In this document: one piece after another, positions 22,908-33,548 of the stretch
Layout: every line of letters starts with the position of its first letter
How positions within the stretch are numbered: position 1 is the first letter of the stretch
Assembly (NCBI RefSeq): GCF_950023065.1
Contig: NC_088677.1
Span: forward strand, 88,499,469-88,563,468
DNA length: 64,000 nucleotides
Source: Planococcus citri
Lineage: Eukaryota; Arthropoda; Insecta; Hemiptera; Pseudococcidae
Direction of reading: 5' to 3'
The notes under the pieces: model-generated
Told to the model about the DNA's origin: nothing
What the model saw: the letters and a program-made list of their open reading frames with translations, nothing else
Databases searched by the model: none
Translations under genes and position numbers: made by a program

Positions 22908-24460
22908 TAGGACTTTCACAAAATTTGTCAAACTGTACGAAGGTAGATCGAAAGACCAAGCAAAAATTCATCACCCGTCAAAATTTCAAGTGCTAAAGTG
23001 TCTTTTTCGATTTTTGGTGAATTTTTGAAAATCAAATTTAGGCCAAAAAATGAGGGGAAAAAATCAAAATTTTACCAAATTGACCAAGAAAGCTGAAATT
23101 TGGGATACGCCCTATTTTCAACATGCCAAATCGATTGGGAACTGTTTCGAACCGTGTTGAGCAGTTCTGGAGCCTCCAGCAGATTTTTGAAAATCGAAAT
23201 TCCTACAAAATTTCACCAAAAGTGGAGTTGGAAAGCTAAAATTTATTCTGCAAACAAGTTTCAATAAGCTACGAAGTCAACTGCAGCAACCGCAGGGGGA
23301 TTTCAAGTCGTTTTGGAGCCTCCGGCTACTTTTTGACAATTCCTGGAGCCTCCAGTAGATTTTTGAAACTTTAAATTTCCTAAAAATTTCATCAAACGGA
23401 GATGGAAAGTCAAAATTTATTCTCCAAACGAAGTTTAATCCACCACGAAGTCGTCTGCTGGTGGATTTCAAGTCGTTTTGGAGCCTCCAGCCACTTTTTG
23501 AGAGGTCGTGTGGTGTTTTTTGGAAAATTGAAATTTCCCAAAAGTAGCTGGAAGCTTCAAAACCAATTGAAACCACCGCATGTAGTCGACTTCATATCGC
23601 ATTGAAATTAGTTTGCGGAGTAAATTTCAGCTTGCCAACTCCATTTGGTAAAATGTTGCGAGAATTTCAAGTTTCAAAAATCTACTGGAGGGTACAGTAA
23701 TTTTCAAAAAGTCGCTGGAGGCTCCAAAATGATTTGAACCAACCTGAAGTCGTCTTCAGAGGGTGTTAAAATTGGAGTGTAGAGTGAATTTCAGCTTTCC
23801 ATCTCTATTGGATGAAATTTTGTGAAAATTTAAGGTTTCAAAAATCTGATGGAGGCTCCAGGAATTTTCAAAAAGTCGCCGGAGGCTCCAAAACGACCTG
23901 TAATTCCCCTGCAGTTGACTTCGTAGCTTATTGAAACTTGTTCGCAGAATAAATTTCAGCTTTCCAACTCCACTTTGGCGAAATTTTGTGGGAATTTCGA
24001 GTTTCAAAAATCTGCTGGAGGCTCCAGAACTGCTCAAAACGGTTTGAAACAGTTCCCAATCGATTTGGCATGTTGAAAATAGGGCGTATCCCAAATTTCA
24101 GCTTTCTTGGTCAATTTGGTAACATTTTGATTTTTTCCCTCATTTTTGGCCTAAATTTGATTTTCAAAAATTCACCAAAAATCGAAAAAGGCACTTTAGC
24201 ACTTGTAATTTTGACAGGTGATGAATTTTTGCTTGGTCTTTCGATCTACCTTTGTACAGTTTGAAAAATTTTGTTGGAACGCAAAATCTGCGACATCGGC
24301 TGACCTGTCAATCAAAATGGCCGCCATTTTGTAAGTAGGGCAACTTTTTTTTGAGTACAAGGGCTAGAAATGTTCCTTAGGACTCCCCCTTTAAGAAAAA
24401 AGTTCTCCCGGAGGATCGACGGGGGAGGGGTGCAATTTATCCTTGAGTGAGCTCCCCGAC
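22908..24460. repeat. CTGGAG-S-CTCCAG family element, left end missing
   Basis: It begins within the subterminal part (TAGGACTTTCACAAAATTTG, compare TAGGACTTGCACGAA in other copies). It then has alternating modules in both orientations, the CAAAATGGCGGC... inverted partner ATGGCCGCCATTTTGT near 24318, the CTTAGGACTCCCCCTTTAAG segment, and the end TGCAATTTATCCTTGAGTG ... CCCGAC followed by TA (24461-24462). The two halves are largely inverted copies of each other, so the whole would fold into a long imperfect hairpin. Confidence 0.8.
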
Positions 24461-25069
24461 TATGTTGGAACTTCAGTGTAATCATCTGAAAGGGCCGAGA
24501 GAAGTCCAATATAAACATCGACCAAAGTTATAAATCGGTCATACAGGTTCATTTTTGTCACCTTTAAGGCGATTTGAAATTTATGGAAAAATTTGAAAAC
24601 TCGCTGGAGGCTCCAGAATGGCCCATAACTAGAAGTTGTTGATATGTGGGAGTTGAATTGAAGAAATTGTTCTCATTACTTCACCTTGTTAAAAAAAAAT
24701 CGTACCTACATAAGTACGTATTTCATGTGAAAAAGTTCGTTAAAATAAGAGAACGTGAATTCAAAAAGCTTTCTTTTATATAAGTACCTCGCAGTGGGTA
24801 GTGCCTGAAAATGGGTAGGTAGTTGACGAAAAAAAGGTCAAAAATTTTCATGTGAAAAGTTGGACCGAAAAATTACAATTGTCGTATTTGAAAATAAAAA
24901 TTGAATTTCACCCTTTGAAAATGAGAATTCCTCGAAACGGAAATATGGATTTCTGAAGCCAAATTTTAAAATGTAGACTGGAAACAAAAGGTCAAATTTA
25001 CGAAAATTTGAAATAAAATTTCATCACTTGAGATTCGAAGTTTCATTTCGTATTTCAAACATTTGAAGA
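24461..25069. other. AT-rich spacer, no gene seen
   Basis: One isolated CTGGAGGCTCCAG-containing word occurs near 24605. The rest is A/T-rich sequence without a credible frame. Confidence 0.4.
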
Positions 25070-26449
25070 GGGTCATTCCACGTCATTCACGTCAATTGAA
25101 CCAAGAAGTGGTAGGGGGGTTCGGCGTTTTTTTGAAATTTTTCCAGTGGAAAGACCTGCCGAAGGGATGACCAATGGCGCAAATCGCAGCCCTCTAGCCC
25201 ATTTTTAAAGGCAGCCAGGGGGTGTCAAAGTTTTCAGTGAACCAAAATATCATCCATTTCAGCAGTGGATTACTCGATAACCGCGATACCTACCAAAATG
25301 GAACATTTTCCCACAGTTAGTGGTTTTGAAAGGCTTTTTGGTGATATCATAAAAATCAGTGTTGCCACTTTTTTTCGTACAAAAAATTAGCTCAAAATGT
25401 TTCAAAACCTAGTTTTCATATCGTTCCATATATTATGGACAACTTTTTACGCTGAACAACATATTAAAAAATTGGGATGGTAACATGTTGCAAAGTCGAT
25501 TTTAAAAAATTCAAAGTTTGCGAAAAAATGCGATTTTTTGATTTAAAACATGAAAAAAAGCTTTGATTGGTAAAGTTGACCCATTTGACCCCCACTATTA
25601 CGTATCTGTTGAAAAAGTTGAAAAAACCCTTTCACTCGATGAAATGAACTCCTCACAAAAAAATCAAAATTCGAAAAAATTCAATTTTCAATTTCAAACA
25701 TCAAAAAAAGTTTGAATTTATGTATTCAGTTGTCTTATTTTTACCTCTTTCTGACGTATTACATGAAAAATTTGATAAAAATTACACTCACAACAAAAAA
25801 TAAAAATTCGTTCATTTTTTGATTTTTTTCGAATTTTGATTTTTTTGTGAGGAGTTCATTTCATCGAGTGAAAGGGTTTTTTCAACTTTTTCAACAGATA
25901 CGTAAAAATGGGGGTCAAATGGGTCAACTTCACCTATCAAATCTTTTGTTCATGTTTTAAATCAAAAAATCGCATTTTTTCGCAATCTTGAAATTTTTTA
26001 AAATCAACTTTGCAGCATGTCACTATTCCAATTTTTTAATATGTTGTTCAGCATGAAAAGTTGTCCTTAATACATTTTTTTCAGAATTTTTGAGCGTCGG
26101 AACAATATGAAAACTACGTTTTGAAACTTTTTGAGCTAATTTTTTGTACGAAAAAAAGGGGCAACACTGATTTTTATGATATCACCAAAAAACCTTTCAA
26201 ACCCCCTAACTATGAGAAAAAGTTCCATTTTGGTAGGTATCGTGGTTATCGAGTAATCCACTGCTGAAATGGATGATATTTTAGGTTCACAGAAAACTTT
26301 GACACCCCCTGGCTGCCGTTAAAAATGGGCTACAGAGCTGCGATTTGCGCCATTAGTCATCCCGTCGGAAGGTCTTTCCACAGGAAAAATTTCAAAAAAA
26401 TCGCCGAACCCACCTACCACTTCTTGGTCCAATTGACGTGGAATGGCCC
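25070..26449. mobile_element. Giant palindrome (foldback-type element), 1.4 kb
   Basis: Arms of about 610 bp (25070 to about 25676, and about 25834 to 26449) are inverted copies separated by about 157 bp. The terminal word is GGGTCATTCCACGTC on the left and the complement of GGGCCATTCCACGTC on the right. Paired internal landmarks include the GCAGTGGATTACTCGATAAC region (25264; inverted at about 26245), and TTTCACTCGATGAAATGAAC near 25631 with its complement near 25854. The left arm has an extra short duplication of ACGTCA near its tip. No open frame is meaningful and no clear target duplication is seen. Confidence 0.8.
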
Positions 26450-29400
26450 TTGTGCTTTCTTTCTGTTCAAAAAGCAATAATTTTTAGAAAGTCTTTTTCA
26501 CGAAATCGCTCAAAAAGCTTATTTTTGTGTCAAATTGAGTCCCCCCCCCGAATTTCTTTCATTTTTTTTTTTCAGTTTAAATGACAATTTTCTGATATTT
26601 TTGAAGCCTTACAAAAAAAAGAAAACATTTTCTCTTTCAAATCCTTTTTGCATTTTTTAATTCTGGGCGTGTATAATTACCAAGATTTTTACGCCCAGTT
26701 TCAAAAGGTAGGATTTCAACGATGTTCAAATATTTTTTCGCGATTCTACTCCTCACACAAAAATGTAAGTTTTTTCAAATTCAGAACCATAAAAATTTGG
26801 ACAAAAATTTTCAATTTTTAGAACCAATTTTTTCAGAATTTTAGAATTTTTAAATAAATATTTTTTGAAATCGAAACCTCTTGCGACGTCTGACTTTGTT
26901 TCATTCCAATTTTTTTCGCAATTTGAAATTTTTTCTTTGCGAGCTGTCAAAGTCGTCGAAAAAAGGGAAACGAGAAATGATATGTTTGATTTTTGCTCTG
27001 TATGTACAAAAAAGAATTGAAAAGAAAAGGCTGAAGAAGCGAAGACACAAAAAATAAAGCAGCTTCATAACGATTTATAACAAAAGGCAACAGCAAATAC
27101 GAAGTCTTTGCGTTGAAAATGAGCTTAATCGATAGTTTAGACCCTAAAACAAAAAGCAGAGGATTGGGGATTTCACATGTCTCTATGAGTTTTTGAAGTA
27201 GTGCAAAAATGGCCATTTTTTCTCTCCTGACTACAAAAACAACTCAAATTAAAAAACTCACTCTGTTTTTTTGTTTTAGTGTCTAAAACTATCAATTAAG
27301 TACATTTCTAACCCAAAAACCAAAAAAAAAAATTCCAAATTGTAGTCCAGTGTAATTTTCAATACGTTGATCATATTTTTGTACAAAAGTAGGTATAAAA
27401 TCATCAGTTCTTCTATCATAATTTCAGCGAAAAAGAAAGAAAAAAAATTCCAATTTTCACGTAACCCAAATCAACTAAAAACCATGTACCTGACTTCCAA
27501 CATACTGTGAACTATCAAACCAGCGGTTTTAAAAAAGATGAAATTCAAACCAACTCGACGGTATAAAAAAATAAATTGAAGTAAACTATGTTGCTGTGTA
27601 CCTTACCTACCTACAGCTGGGCACCTAGGTAATAGGTACATAGCGCTCGAACCGGACGAAAATTAATAAGTCAGCGTTTATTTATGAAGCATAGAATACT
27701 CATACGTTTGATCTGGCGAGCGTATCAAAGGGAGGAAAAATTCCTGTGTTAAATGACCTAGTTTATACAGAGGCCCTAACGTTAATAAAAATTTCAAAGC
27801 TTCTTTAAGTAAATTTACACGATGTGGCGAGTTTACGGTTTCGAGGTTTATTGTGCTCGGATAGATGTTGAATTTGCACAAAAACCCTGGTCCAGGCAGA
27901 GGCAGGCACGATGGTTAAAAGAATTTTGACGCGCGATTGTCTTCTTTTCGTACTACCCTATATAACCAACCTTATATTGACGTACAGTACGAGTAAACAA
28001 AACGCTTGCCCGCATTTTAATATATGTATTTTCATATTATGTACAATATATAGTTACTCGTCGTCTTTGAGCGCGGTTTTCTCTTTTGAAAATCTCTCAA
28101 TTTTCGGCGGCATGGCATCGCAATGGCGTCTACTAGGCCCCGCAGTAAAGGCAACATTCCGATAATTTTACACATTTTAACGGATACATGATTTATGAGC
28201 TAAAACGCCATCGTCGTCTATTTTCCACCAAATATACAATCGCAAGGGACTATAGACGCCGCGCTTCGGCTACTTACTCGTATACCCTCTGCCATACCAC
28301 ATAATATTGTGTGTATTTTGCACAAAATCGTCTAAAATAACAAATACATTCCGAAAACTTGCAGTTAGCTGTTTTCATTTTCCATAATGGAATAGGCGTT
28401 TGCGTTCGAATCGTCACAAAAAATTATATACGAAGCAGTTATTATCAAAGGATATTTACGTTTTGAAAAATCGAAATATTATACCCATTAAATTAACCAA
28501 GCGTATTTTTTAATGAGAAGTACACATTTAAATATTATAAAATCATGGAGAATTTTTTTTTAGAGATTTTTATAAATTAATGAACAAAATAAACCACAAA
28601 AAAAAACGAAAATGAAAGTGATAGTAAATAATACGATCTTATTAGGTACGTAACCCCGATAATATTTTAAACAGAAGAAGAAGAAAAAAAAATCGAAAAA
28701 CTCCAAATCAAACAGTCATTAAAAAAAAGAAAAAAAACGCAAACAAAATTCAACAGGTAAATACGACACTATTAAATGCGAATCTTCCAACAAGATTTCT
28801 TCACGTTCATTATTTATTGTTTTTACGTAAGTAGGTAATCATTTATCTATATTTTTTTCGTGATAAAATCAACTCTAGCTATAAATGTAAGTATTTACAT
28901 ACAATTAATAATGTTGAAACAAAAGTGAAGGGAAAAAAAAACTCACCTAATATTAACAGGTTTTCAAACTTGCAATCGCGAGAGGATACCCTACGAGTGA
29001 TACCTACTTCGGCAAACCGCGCGATGAAAAACTTCGCAACAAAGTGTTGCGCGTGCGAAAAATTCGAGCCCATTTAGCAACCCCGCGATTTTCAAGAGGC
29101 TGAACTATGTAGAACGACAAGCGCAAAGCCAATCCATAGGACACCTGTTCGCATCTCAGCTTTACAACACTAGCGAGGATAATCAATAGGCTTTTTGCCA
29201 ATTTTCTCATTTCGCCTCCCAATGTACCCATAACCAAACGACTCGTTTAATATGACAATTTTTTCCTTCCCTTTTTTTTTCTTCTTCTTCCTTTTTTCCA
29301 ACAACGCGTAACTGCCGTCAGGTATACGTATACTTTTTCGCTTTAGTTGCGTTTTAGCGTCGAAATTGAGAGTAAGAATTATTAACGTCGAAAATACGTA

Positions 29401-29717
29401 CGTACGATTTGTTTGATGGTGACATTACGATCATCATTAGTAACGAAATACAGGTAGGTATACGTAGATATCGTAAATTCAACCAAAAACTGCGGAATTT
29501 TAGACCAAAGTGTAAACTCTTTCATTAGATAAATGATCATCGTTGACTTTTCCAAATTGCACATCCGATAAAATTATCAAAATTTTCCAGATCTAAATAT
29601 CAATCACCTGCACACGAAATAACATAGCCTAGGGAGGTTCAGAGGCGGTGAAGAGAGGGGAAAAGGAAGTCGAATTTCGGGGTAACTGACGAAATTTCTC
29701 AGAAAAAAAATCACTAC
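26450..29717. other. Long intergenic or intronic stretch, no supportable gene
   Basis: The sequence is A/T-rich with homopolymers up to 27500, then unique-looking with scattered CpG-rich patches (27900-28260 and 28980-29240). A 75-codon minus-strand frame opens with ATG at 29231, has a hydrophobic run (KSLLIILASVV) near its start and ends at 29004. It lacks a recognisable family and a convincing splice donor, so I leave it unannotated. GAAGAAGAAG and AAAAAAAGAAAAAAAA runs occur near 28675-28735. Confidence 0.35.
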
Positions 29718-29855
29718 GTTTTCACAACCATTTTAAAAAACATTTCCAAACAAGTTTCGCTCCCTTTTTTGGTGTGATTCAGAGAATGTCGACTTTGAAC
29801 ATTGATATGGCATTTTTCAATTTCAAAGCAGTCAAGAACGCCGAACGAAACGTCA
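29718..29855. repeat. Direct repeat, copy 1
   Basis: Starting ACGTTTTCACAACCATTTTA and ending near AAGAACGCCGAACGAA, this segment has a close direct copy at 31998-32157, 2.28 kb downstream, with a C14 insertion and scattered substitutions between them. The pair brackets the palindrome at 29948-31348. Confidence 0.7.
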
Positions 29856-29947
29856 GAATTTGATTTTCAGGGTGTCTACTCATTTCTGGAAATGATTTTC
29901 CCTGACTTTTCCGGATTTTCCAGACCCTTCAAAAATGAATTATACAT

Positions 29948-31348
29948 GGGTCATTCCATGTCAACTCAACCAAAAAAAGGCAATTTTGAAAGTCGTGTCT
30001 TTCGATTTCGCTCAATTTTTTTTTACAATATATACTCACACAGTAAGTAAGAACCGCGCAATTAGTTTGGTCCCAGCCCCCTCCCAGCCCCCTCAGGAGG
30101 CGAGTGGGGGGGCTTCCATTATTCTCACATTGTCTCGAGGTACTCAACTTCAGAAGCCCATTCCTCCAGAACTATGATACTTTGATCAACACTGATCTCA
30201 CAGTTCGAAAGGGCATCGCATTTAAAAATTTTTAAACATTTTGAAATTTTCAAAAGTTGATACTTGAACTTTCAAATTGAAAGTTTAAATTTCAAAATGG
30301 CGCTGTAAGTGGGAGCTACCATTTAAAATTTTGATAAAATTTCCATAGATGTACCTTATGATTCTTTTTTGAAATATTCAAGTTTCGAGATGGAATCTCT
30401 TGATGAAAGGGGAGCACCCCCACCCCCAATTTTGGGTGAAACTTTTGAAAGAAAATCTGGGGCATGTGATGTATCGAATTCTATGTTTTTGGTGACGCTG
30501 AATACGAATATGACGTCAGATTTTTGATTGGACCCGTCCACGGCCCCCAGCACCTCCCCAAAGGGGTGACCCAAAAAAAATGGTTACATTCATGTGACAC
30601 ATCAAATAGTATGTTTTCGATATCGCTGAACAGGAATATAGCCATATTTTTTCAAATCGACTCCACCCATGGCTCCCAGAACCTCCCCTCAATAGGTAAA
30701 AGCCAAAAAAATTGTTGGGGGCCGTGGATGGGGTCCAATCAAAAATCTGGCGTCATATTCGTGTTCAGCGTCAACAAAAAAATACTATTCCATGTGTCGC
30801 ACGAACAAAACACTTTTTTTGAACTTTTACCCCCTTTGGGGAGGTATATCATATGCCCCAGATTTTTTTCAAAAGTTTCGCCCCAAAATTGGGGGGGATG
30901 GGGTGCCCCCCTTCATTGAGAGATCCCATCTTGAAACTTAAATATTTCAAAAAAGCATCAAAAGGTACATCTATGGAAGTTTTTTCAAAATTTTAAATGG
31001 TAGTTCCCACTTACAGCGCCATTTTGAAATTTAAACTTTCAATTTGAAAGTTCAACTTTCAACTTTTGAAAATTTCAAAATGCTTAAACATTTTAAATGC
31101 AATGCCCTTTCGAACTGTGAAATCAGTTTTGATCAAAGTATCATAGTTTTGGAGGAATGAGCTGCGGAATTTGAGTACCTCGAGACAATGTGAAAATAAT
31201 GGAAGCCCCCCACCCGCCCCCTGAGGGGGCTGCGACCAAACTAATTGCGGGGTTCTTACTTACTGGATGGGTATTATTGTAAAAAAATGTCAAGCGAAAT
31301 CGAAAGACATGACTCAAAAACGTTGATTGAGTTGACATGGAATGACCC
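29948..31348. mobile_element. Giant palindrome (foldback-type element), 1.4 kb, with 4-bp target duplication
   Basis: The left end GGGTCATTCCATGTCAACTC is inverted at the right end (GAGTTGACATGGAATGACCC, 31329-31348). Both are flanked by ACAT (29944-29947 and 31349-31352). Arms of about 0.6 kb pair throughout. Landmarks are CACATTGTCTCGAGGTACTC near 30126 against about 31175-31195, and CAAAATGGCGCTGTAAGTGG near 30293 with its complement near 31009-31028. Near the centre a CGCTGAATACGAATATGACG module (30492) faces its inverted copy (about 30755), with a third diverged copy between them (about 30625). It is non-coding. The terminal word links it to the element at 25070, and the inner module links it to the one at 18829. 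Confidence 0.82.
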
Positions 31349-32929
31349 ACATGCGATCAGGTGGGAGGGGGAGGGGTGTCAAATAAATTAGAACATCATG
31401 AGCGCCAAATATCGTTCATAGGTCTACAGTTGTGCTCATTTTTTCCAAACACGACAGTGTGCTCATAGGGTGGCCCTTATTTGAACTTGGTGGGAAACAT
31501 TTTTTTTGTTTTCAAGCGGGACCCCCTCCCCTTAGTCTGGTGCCACTTCGTGAGAAAATACTTAACACATTAAAAATTTGAGCTCAATCGATGGTATCAA
31601 AATTTTTAAAAAGGGAGTGATTCTGTTTTTTTAAAAAAAAACATTATTTTTATTAATATTTCGCATTTTTTGGTTGGAATATTATTTTTGTAATTTTTCG
31701 GTTCAATTATTCAATTATCTGAAGTTGTGAAAGAGCGAGAGCAACAGCTTTTGAAAATTTATAATTCGAAAAATAGAACGACTTCAAAAAGAAATAGATT
31801 TTTTTAATGTCAACATTTTTTTGAATTTAATGGATAGTTTTTTGAAATTCCAGATCTCGTACTCATTTTTTTCCCGAAAAAAGTGACTTTAATAACTTGA
31901 AAATCTCAAAAAAGTATCCAAAAAGTAACCAAAGAAGTGGCAAAACGTGGACAATACATTTTAATGCAGAAAAAAATGACCAAAAAAACCAGAACTTCCA
32001 CGTTTTCATTACCATTTTAAAAAACATTTCCAAACTTGTTCCCCCCCCCCCCCCATCAACTTTTTCCGAATTTTTTGGTGTGATTCAGAAAATATCGACT
32101 TTGAACACTGATGTGGCATTTTTCAATTTCAAATCAATCAAGAACGCCGAACGAAGCAAAGAAAAAAGCTCTCCAAAATTCAGGCAAATTCAAAAAAAAA
32201 ACAAATGACCAACTCAACAAAATTATCAAAGATTTTATTGACACTGGCATGTTTCAGATTTGAAAATTATTTTTTTTGCAAATTTAAATTTTGAACCAGA
32301 AAATATAATTATTGGCCTCGGGCGGCGAAGCGAAGGAAAGAGTTTTTGAAAATTCATTAATCGAAAACCTGAATATCATTATTTTTATGCGAGAAGTCGA
32401 TTTTGCTAGTTCTTGTCATTTTCTAGATTTAAACAGTGATTTTCGAGTGATTTTCGAAATAACAAAATCATAAACGCGATCGAATAAGCGAGGGTAAAAG
32501 CTCTCGAATATTGACTTAGTTCAGAAAATTATTCAAGACCATTTTTAATGTGATAAGTTCATTTATTTTGTCAGCTCCGACATTTTTAAAATTTGGAACA
32601 ATACTTTTTTTTGAAATTCAAATTCTGGAATAGAACAGAAAATCGCCCTGACAAGGGAACTACCTGAACCGGCAGAAACGAAAATGAACGAATCAAAGCT
32701 AGATTGAAAGGGGACCACCTCAGGACCCCAAATCCAAAATTTCAAGTGCTAAAGTTGATTTCTCGATTTTTGGTGAATTTTTGAAAATTGAAAAATCTGA
32801 AAAATTATCAATTGATACCAAAAATAGAAAATATTGATGAAAAATGGAATTTTCTCGGGAAGTGGCTCAGATGGTGTCCCTAACTCACTTACGACCATCG
32901 AAATTCGTAAAACCTCAATTCCAGTCATT
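31349..32929. other. AT-rich sequence with scattered repeat modules
   Basis: It contains a direct repeat copy (31998-32157, listed separately), dispersed copies of the AAGCGAGGGTAAAAGCT-type module (about 31730, 32325 and 32480) and a C14 run at about 32040. No gene is supported. Confidence 0.4.
31998..32157. repeat. Direct repeat, copy 2
   Basis: This is the partner of 29718-29855. The shared tail GGTGTGATTCAGARAATRTC and the end CAAGAACGCCGAACGAA are well conserved. It differs by a poly-C expansion (about 32040-32054) and single-base changes. Confidence 0.7.
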
Positions 32930-33548
32930 CTGGAGCCTCCAGCGATTTTTTATCATTTCTCCAGAAACTTGAAATTGCTGTGGAACGGCTAAAAAACAAC
33001 TTTAGCACAAATAACTTTATTTGGGGCCTATATGTGGGTTGCCTTTAACCATTTTTTACGGTTGTCGCGAAAATCGGCGTCTGCCGGTTCAGATGTGTAT
33101 TTTTGACTACTGGAAAAAATGACAAAATTTGAAAATGTTAGATATTCCATCTTTTACGATGCTACCTATCCGAAATCGAGCTCTGACCTATTTTCGACGT
33201 CCCAAATAGGTGGAACTTCCATTTCGACCATTCTGGAGCCTCCAGAGATTTTTTATCATTTCTCCAGAAACTTGAAATTGCTGTGGAACGGCTAAAAATC
33301 AACTTTAGCACAAATAACTTCATTTGGGGCCTATGTGGGTTGTCTTTAACCGTTTTTTGCGGTTGTCGCTAAAATCGGCGTCTGCCGGTTCAGATGTGTT
33401 TTTTTGGCCACTGGAAAAAAATGACAAAATTTGAAAATGTTAATGGATGCTCCAGAATGGTTGAAATGGAGGTTTCACCTATTCGGAACGTCGAAAATAG
33501 GTCAGAGCTCGATTTCGGATTGGTAGCATCGCAAAAGATGGAATATTT
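32930..33548. repeat. Composite repeat: tandem duplication plus internal inverted repeat
   Basis: A unit of about 200 bp starting CATTCTGGAGCCTCCAG occurs at 32928-33135 and again at 33230-33440. Both carry GAAACTTGAAATTGCTGTGG, TTTGGGGCCTATATGTGGGT-like and CGGCGTCTGCCGGTTCAGAT sections. In addition, 33145-33245 (containing CGAAATCGAGCTCTGACC) is inverted at about 33445-33548. The CTGGAGCCTCCAG core ties it to the larger repeat family, but the other sequence is specific to this locus. Confidence 0.7.

Noticed and set aside
30524..30919. 131-codon frame in the 29.9-kb palindrome
   Set aside because: It begins at TTG, crosses the palindrome centre and encodes a repeat of the same module. No coding signal.
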